From: Lineus longissimus
Lineage: Eukaryota; Nemertea; Pilidiophora; Heteronemertea; Lineidae
DNA: 64,000 bases
Assembly (NCBI RefSeq): GCF_910592395.1
Contig: NC_088311.1
Location: forward strand, 2,978,501 to 3,042,500
Direction: 5' to 3'
Shown here: piece by piece, positions 57,301 to 64,000 of the stretch
Numbering within the stretch: the first letter of the stretch is position 1
Layout of the letters: every line of letters starts with the position of its first letter
The notes under the pieces: model-generated
Database searches by the model: none
Seen by the model: the letters and a program-made list of their open reading frames with translations, nothing else
Told to the model about the DNA's origin: nothing
Program-made: the position numbers and the translations under genes

Positions 57301-59080
57301 GGGTTTGACTCTGAATGTTCTTCAAATACATTGACAGGGAGTGGGTCAGGTAGGTATAGACCCACATTCTGATTACAATTTTACAAATGATGAAAGAGGT
57401 GTTCTCAAAGTGTGATGGAAAATCAAGAATACGTTTGTATGAGAATATGTTCGTGAACACATTATCACAATTACTCTGCATATCACACCCTCCCTTATGT
57501 TATGTCTGGGATAGGATCACCCCTATTTTCCCAGCAACAAGCCAAACTTGAGACCCTCAGGGTGCCATTTGAAATCGCATTTAACATCGATACATCATGT
57601 CACTGGTATTTAATTGGATAATCGAGCCTAATTACAGAATTAGAACACTGTACTGGGAATGTATTACCGGTGATGTTTCATGCCGATATACTACTCACTG
57701 GATTCATGAGGAACAAACCAGTAGGGGAACTTGACTATTAGTTAATTACTGTTATACAATTACTTCCGTTAATCACAGGCGCTACATTCTGACTGCCAGG
57801 AAGTGAAAATTAAGCCAATAGCCAACAGTAGGCAAGATGCGGGCTGTTTGATGAGGCTACCAATGATAATTTAATTGCTAAATTGGCAGTTTAACGATCA
57901 TACCAGTGTGTTAATTGACAGCTTCCCTCATCCACCTAATGAGATTCTGTTCTTGTCATCCCTAGTATCTCTCCATGTGGTGGACCATTCAGACTTTGAC
58001 ATATCACAAATGAAAAATGACTTTTGGACCGCAGGTTACCAGCATGATTTGGTTTTCATGACAATGGGAGTGATATCTTTTTGCAGACGAATATAATTTC
58101 TCTTCCATAGTTATCCTTTGGTGGAAAATTGTAATGATGAATTGAGTGATAAAGCAGCCCCGGGCCATGTCACTTTCCCCAATCTTTTTGGAAGTGGGGA
58201 CGCTTCAGCCTAATAGTAGCAGTTTTTCGGTCAAGGGTAGGAACAGGGCACACCTTCAGGGTTTACGGAGTAACTTGCTGTCAATTGAGGGTTAATTTAA
58301 GTGAGCGCATGTGGTTTTACTTTCCCCTTTTAGCAGTTCCTAATTTTTCGGTTTATAGGGGTCGTGGGGGAGTGGGAGAGGGCACACCTCTTTCAGGCTA
58401 TGAAGTAACATCCCAGCTACAATGTATACATAACTGGATGGGTTTAGTGTACTCAAATAGGACCTTGGTATCAAGTTCGCCGCCTTAAACACACCTGATA
58501 ATGTGCCTACATCATTTAATTCAGTATACATATTCAAAACTTGACTGAGCCGGAATTTCATGTTTCCGCCGTATATGCACCCAGACCAGCATAATTGTAG
58601 CCTACGTCATAAAAATGGAGAGGCAACAGGTGTAATTACCAGTGGCGCCAATGACACCTGTACCACTGTCATTCAGGCGGCTTGTGCGACTAGTTACCAT
58701 AATTCTGGGTTCTGCCTGGATTATGGGTCTGTCAAATTTCAGAATGAAACAAATAGGCCAAATAAGGCGTGGGGCAAAGGCTTAGAAATTCATGAATGTG
58801 CGCACCACTCCACATTTTTATCTCATCTACTAAAATATGATACTCATTCATTTGTGTTAAGGAAATTTCCTGAATAGAATCCAAACTAAAGCAGTAATAT
58901 CTCATTCACGCTTTGCAAATGTTCCGCTTGGGAGGTTTATAGGGGTAAAGAAAGAGGGAATGGGGTGGCATCTCGGACAGTTGCATGCTACACTGGTTGA
59001 TAACAGCATCATTGAATGCTCTATGATTGAGAGAGACTATATGGGTTTAAAGTCGTCAGTGTTACGGCATCTGTCATTGC
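54400..59080. other. Gene-poor region
   Basis: No recognised gene. 57560-57900 is dense in TAATTA/TTAATC cores. Two or three diverged copies of a 'ttataggggt..gagggcacacct' segment lie at about 58217-58285, 58331-58425 and (weakly) 58930-58975. Confidence 0.45.
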
Positions 59081-59091
59081 CTCGGACATAT

Positions 59092-59175
59092 GGCCCATCT
59101 TTTAATGGGCCTTATAGTCTTTAAGGCAAGTGAGGCCCATCTTTTAATGGGCCTTATAGTCTTGAAGGCAAGTGA
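59092..59175. repeat. Recent 42-bp tandem duplication
   Basis: 'ggcccatcttttaatgggcc' plus 'ttatagtctt.aaggcaagtga' occurs twice, 42 bp apart, with one difference. Each unit carries the small palindrome GGCCCAT..ATGGGCC. Confidence 0.9.
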
Positions 59176-59730
59176 TGGCACCTTGCACTTCAAGGGTTAG
59201 AATTCACGCAAATAATGCGCTCTTTGAGCAGATCAGTTGGTGAATGTTGACCTTTGATGGGTCAAGATGAGTGATGGTTATCAGTTTTGGAGTATGGTGA
59301 TTTCAACAGGTAGTTGCAGCAGTGAAGAAGTGGCGTTCGAGTGTATGTATTGATTAGTCCAACGATTATACCGTTATGACTGAGAGAAAGCACCATCGGT
59401 TTCCTGACGTCTCCACCTTGTTGACAGCAATACAAGTAAATGCAAATATAGTTTCAAAGTATTAGCTTGAAACACATTTACATGTATTTTGATTCACTCA
59501 AATTGAACCTTTTATCTGTGAACAGTGTCTGTGCATACTGAACAGCAAATCAAGCTTTATTGAATGTGAGATGCACTTTACCCCCACTCCACTCAGCTTA
59601 TCTCTTAAACTCAAGTAAGCTCTTCATCTGATTGTCATCCCTCATGGTTTGACACAAAAACTCCCGCAGCTCGGGCCGAAATGCGTACCTCTTCTCAATA
59701 AATCTTCAGGACTTCCGTTCCATTCATCGG

Positions 59731-59807
59731 GCATTGTTCGATGGGTACGCTTCGCAGCTTCGGCTGCGTAAGTGAGTTTGGCGATTCTGAATAGCCCCGA
59801 ACAATGC
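59731..59807. repeat. 77-bp inverted-repeat element with internal TTCG hairpin
   Basis: GCATTGTTCG at 59731-59740 is answered by CGAACAATGC at 59798-59807. Inside, CGCAGC-TTCG-GCTGCG (59753-59768) forms a 6-bp stem with a four-base loop. Could be a short MITE. Confidence 0.6.
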
Positions 59808-62608
59808 TACTTGTCCATGCTTTCAAGTACATTACTATAAATCGTCTAATATGATGCAGGTTTTTTGTATATTTAAACGCAAAGTAGCATTCATTAAACT
59901 GAAATACAATATTTAGGGTTGGGTGTTACACGACAAGCGTCCTCTTTGATGAAAAAAAATCGGCATCACTTCCGATTAGAATTCTCGGAAAGTATCCCTG
60001 ACATTACATGACGTTATATTTATCATGCAAATGGTGTTTTTTGGTGATTTTCTTTCAGTTGTTGCTCTATGCTGATGTACCGTCTGACCGAGAGGTGTGG
60101 GTGAAGCTGAAAAAAGATCCATATTTTTGCGAAATTGAAGGTAAAAAGGGTGTAGGAGGTCTCGTTCACGGTTTATTTCAAAGGAGGCTAACAACACAAT
60201 AGGAAGATCTCTCTTCTATTTACCACCTTCATTATGGACAAGACGGAATATTCATATCCTTGGCTCATGAGGCGGTATATGTCTTCTAATGTAAGACATG
60301 CCCCAGAAAACAGATGACTGTCTCCAGATAGCTAAGGCCAAGTGGGAATCATCGATTAATATAAACGAGTTGTTTGATATCAAGTGTCTATGTCCTCACC
60401 AAATAAATCAAAGTATTTATTTTAAGGAGTTCACCGGTCATGAACCCTAAATCATAGCGATTTTACGATCGAAATTTCAAAATGTGTCACCTGCTCAAAG
60501 GCCAAATAATGACTGGATGGAATCATAATATTTTGGTGCACTTGTGTTTATCTAATTAATACAGTCAATATGGTGGAAGAATTGCTTGTCCTTGGTTGAC
60601 ACTTGTTTGAGAGTAATTGATTGTTTACATCAGTAATTGATATCTTGTGTCAATTCTTCCTTCTTGGTATCATCGAAATATTTAAGGAAGATCAGAAAAC
60701 TAAAAACGTTTAACTTTTGCTCATCTAACTGTATTAATTCCTAGTAAACATAGGATGTTGTGTACCTTTCTTGAAGACATCCCCAAGGGTGGTCGGAAGA
60801 AATAAATCAAATAATTTCTTGCGGCATTTTTCGTGTGCTTGGTAGGGAGGTGGTTCATGCTGGGAAAATTCAACAAAAATTCAGTTTTTGATTAGCTATG
60901 GCCTCAAACTGTTGAGACGCAGGTTGATTCAATGCTTGTAGTTGTTTTGATTAGGAGAAGGGGTTAACACTAGCGGTTTGGGGACATTCCTCTGTAAAGG
61001 ACCGAGCTATAACAAATGATATTTGTAACCCGGGGCAATGAATGACCTCCCAGAATCACGATACGCCAACGCTGCTAACCAAATTTTCTTCCGATGCTGA
61101 TAAATCTTTTGAGATCCGTATCACTATGGAAGTGACGCTGAGGTTCAAATCTGGGTCAGAAAATTTCACAACAAAATGGGTTTCGTTTAACATTGAATAC
61201 CTGAGGCTGGGCTTTTGTATCGCAAGGAGATGCAGACTTATAGAGGGCAAGGACGGATGAACCCCGTCAAAATACAGCGTTGTAGATAGATTTGACCCCA
61301 GGCAGAGGAGCTGTGGGTAACCTATGGTGAACTGGGTGAATACCTTCACATAATGGGGGTGGTAGTGAGTCCGAGTTGATTTCATGGTACAAGGGGCCAG
61401 TGTATCTTCATCACCCTCTCACCGGAGCCTTTTCTCATGAAAACTTCTAACTGGCAGTAGTTTGTTGGAGTTAGAACTTCCATTTCGAAGATGAAGCATA
61501 TCAGGGTTACGTCTCCCTATAAGTGAGACTTGAATTTGATTCCATGGTAGGAGACAACTTTCCCATCAGAAAGCGGCGTACCGTGGAACCTGTTCGCTGG
61601 AATCATGCTTGGTAACCGCTGTCATAGTCTGGTAACCCTTGCAGCCAACGGGTAAGGTACAGTTAGATGATGTTGTTGTATTTGAACACCCCTTGGCAAG
61701 ATGCTGTAACATTTGCATTAACAGATTCATAGCATTAGTGTGTCTTTTTCTCACATCTTGATGTCCCAGGGTCCTGTCTCAACTTTGATACAGATGTCTC
61801 CAAGTGGAAGTAATATTTTCAGTTTGAAGAATGAATCCTTGGCTGCTCTGTCTGCAGTGTGGTGCCCAGGTCATTTCCATAGACATCAGGACTGGTCATC
61901 TTCACGGCAATGGAAGTTCAGCATCTTGCCGATGGTTACAATGAGCTTATGCTGCTATGAGGTAATAGGCCAGATCTGGAGCAATAGAACTAAGCTTTGG
62001 ACAGAATAATGTTTTGAACATCTTTCCTCCAAATTTGGACTCTCTTGAATTTGATGAACACCAAGGATTTGCATCAGTTACGAAGTTAGCTGGAGAACTC
62101 GAAGGCTGTGGTTCTTGCAACCAAAATGTGTTCATCCTTGGGAATTCTGCTTGAGGACTTCTCTCATTTCAATCAGAGTAGGTCTGTTTGATAACATCAA
62201 TCGTTGCGCCGTTATCATATTTGACGATTGTTGCCTGCACGTGTTTAAAGCAGGCAAATTAATTCAACATCGGTGGACAATATCATCAATGTCACGGGTA
62301 TACTTCCTTCCATTGTTTGAATGAAGGGGAGGCCAGAATCTTAGGAATTCATGTTAGCATCGTATTGTATCTCAGAGGAATGACCTGTAGTATTTCACCG
62401 AATTTGAATTATTTCGTGTTGACTGTTCCAAACCCAAGTCAAGCGACCTAAGTCAATATGATAACACGTCGGCAAATAGGGTTGAGATAATATTGTATGA
62501 TGTACTGATATGAGTTGTTTGGGTAGGGAATGGTGATATCCTGCCCCCAGGAGAAGATGGCGTGGCGTGGTGTGATGTCGCCTTAGTCAGGATGTCACTC
62601 CCTTTTAC

Positions 62609-62661
62609 CTTGGCCTTAATCTTGAGACGCTTGGCCACCGACGCTACCAAAGTTATTCTTC
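62609..62661 (-). other. Candidate orphan internal exon
   Basis: On the minus strand 'agtttctttcaccag' precedes 53 nt with one open frame (RITLVASVAKRLKIKAK) and the donor GTAAAA. Too short to assign; no partner exon found. Confidence 0.15.
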
Positions 62662-62689
62662 CTGGTGAAAGAAACTGTACTTTTTGTTT

Positions 62690-62760
62690 GCCGAGTGGTT
62701 AGGAGGTGTACTTTTGAAGATATTCTCGCCGGTGACTGAAAACCAAGTCGGGTGTCATCA
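62690..62760 (+). pseudogene. Possible tRNA-like fragment
   Basis: 'tttgccgagtggttaggagg' matches the 5' arm and box A of class II (Ser/Leu) tRNAs or a SINE head, but no convincing box B follows. Not a functional tRNA. Confidence 0.25.
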
Positions 62761-63833
62761 ACTAGTTGGGGCTGAACCTTGAATGTATGTAATGATCAGG
62801 ATTTTTGAGCACAGGCAATGTTCTGGTTACAGCTGAAAAAAAACTGTTATAGGATGATAAGCGAAACTAACTGCCTCTGCAGCAGTGGTTGCCGGTGAGG
62901 TTCTTCCTCGGTTAGTTGCAAAGGTAACATCGAGTTTAAGCAACCCCTGAACCTTAATAGCCATCGCAGTATGCTATTTTCATGCCTTTACATCTCAAAT
63001 TCAGGCAACTGTGTTGTATAACTACTGTCCCGCCTTTGACTCTGCACTTGCTGCAGAATCAAGCCAACCCCTTCCTCCCACGGCCTGTTTGACAACAGTT
63101 TATTTCCCATGCCCCCACTGCGAAGCTACACCTCTCAAATAACCACATCCCTGGAAATAAACGCCAACCTTCCCGAAGATGCCCCCATGTTTAATCGGAC
63201 GAAAAATCTATTGACCACATGAACTGTTTCGACAAGTTCATCAACTTGGATTGTCCGAAAATGCAATCTCCGTTGTCTGTGAGAAAACGGGATTCTAAAT
63301 TAATGTTTGCGATGGGAGCCTGTTGCATTCAACTTTGCTCGTGAACCGAAACTGCAACAGAGATATCATGGATGATGCGTTAAATTTAGCTTCGTATTCC
63401 GTCTTATTATGTTAGGTTCTTGTAAAGTTGACAGTTATCGCGTTGATGTGGCTGTGACTTTGAGTAGATTTTGTCACATATCAGTCATCAGATGTTGAAA
63501 TCATACAGTCCATTCAATAAGCAACGCGTTTTACCATCCCACCTGGCCGGCAGTCTAAAACGATATAACTTTTTTCAAAGATCATGAGTTGCTTTTTATG
63601 TTATGTCTGATAATTTGAATGGGAACTACTTTTTTGGGGTCATTCCTTGGAATCTAAGGTTCTCTCTCAATGGGATGGTTTTTAAATCGATTTGTGATAA
63701 AAATGTCTTTTGATGAAAGTGTGATGTTTGGAATTTCGTTCTGGGTCACTTGTTGTGGTTGTAAACTCTTCTATGAATAAAAGTGATTTTTTTATGGGAA
63801 TCTCAGGTTAAAGGGAAATGAGATCAGTAGGAC

Positions 63834-63895
63834 TGTCATTTCTCCAAACAGAATCACTGAAACCTGTCATTTCTCCAAACAGAATCACTGAAACA
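63834..63895. repeat. Perfect 31-bp tandem duplication
   Basis: 'ctgtcatttctccaaacaga' plus 'atcactgaaac' occurs twice in direct succession without mismatch. Confidence 0.95.
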
Positions 63896-64000
63896 TTGAA
63901 CTGCAATAAATGGTGCAGCCCGTTGAAGAGGCTCACCTGAAATTTGCAAGTCATGTCCAAAGTTGTTTGGCAACACCAATGAAACTCGTTATCAAAGCCT

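Larger units (their letters stand above)
59810..63830. other. Gene-poor region to near the end of the window
   Basis: Only the candidate 53-nt exon and the tRNA-like fragment stand out. No recognised coding sequence. Confidence 0.45.

Noticed and set aside
60072-60200. Possible exon reading DVPSDREVWVKLKKDPYF after 'tttctttcag'
   Set aside because: Acceptor-like sequence is plausible, but the frame simply runs to a stop, no partner exon is seen and no family is recognised.
1-64000. CRISPR arrays, bacterial operons or prophage
   Set aside because: The direct repeats are minisatellites without unique spacers, and the genes are intron-split animal genes.

Overview
The window is genomic DNA from a eukaryote, almost certainly a marine invertebrate animal. 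Genes are split by spliceosomal introns with GT..AG borders, intergenic space is large and AT-rich, and there are microsatellites, minisatellites, MITEs and LINE fragments. The conserved proteins are animal-type. Frequent ACATGTACATGTA-type strings and the style of the repeats would fit a lophotrochozoan such as a mollusc, brachiopod or annelid, but that placement is inference and no marker here settles the phylum.

Positions 1-8.5 kb, + strand: the 3' nine coding exons of DNAJC21, a J-protein of 60S ribosome maturation; the J domain lies upstream of the window. Its 4.5-kb intron (2258-6728) holds a complete opposite-strand gene for a secreted C-type lectin. The lectin has two alternative signal-peptide/coiled-coil first exons and a 91-residue His/Asp/Glu-rich insertion inside the lectin domain. 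A 5'-truncated LINE ends with its GATT repeat tail directly at the lectin exon 2 splice acceptor.

Positions 9.3-13.2 kb, - strand: a complete nine-exon MTG1, a circularly permuted mitoribosome-assembly GTPase, convergent with DNAJC21. Its introns carry a pogo/Tigger-like MITE and a second truncated LINE that stops about 10 bp from an exon. From 13.3 to 17.9 kb there is repeat-rich intergenic DNA with a 56-bp minisatellite, a 68-bp minisatellite in two blocks, and a LINE nuclease-domain fragment between the blocks.

Positions 17.9-33 kb, + strand: a complete CYRIB (FAM49) gene, encoding a Rac1-binding inhibitor of the WAVE complex. It has two tandem alternative last exons of identical length and phase, and a coding exon whose 5' edge was triplicated, leaving an in-frame upstream splice acceptor. 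Nested inverted-repeat elements and a Harbinger-like MITE lie in its late introns.

Positions 33-64 kb: a gene-poor region. I see minisatellites, MITEs, a tRNA-derived SINE, hAT-like ends, microsatellites and a few orphan splice-bounded segments, but no recognisable protein family.

Functionally, DNAJC21 (cytosolic 60S) and MTG1 (mitochondrial large subunit) both serve ribosome maturation, but they are convergent and separately promoted, so this may be coincidental. All gene models come from reading splice sites and codon phase by eye; every exon junction listed for the three conserved genes and the lectin keeps frame.
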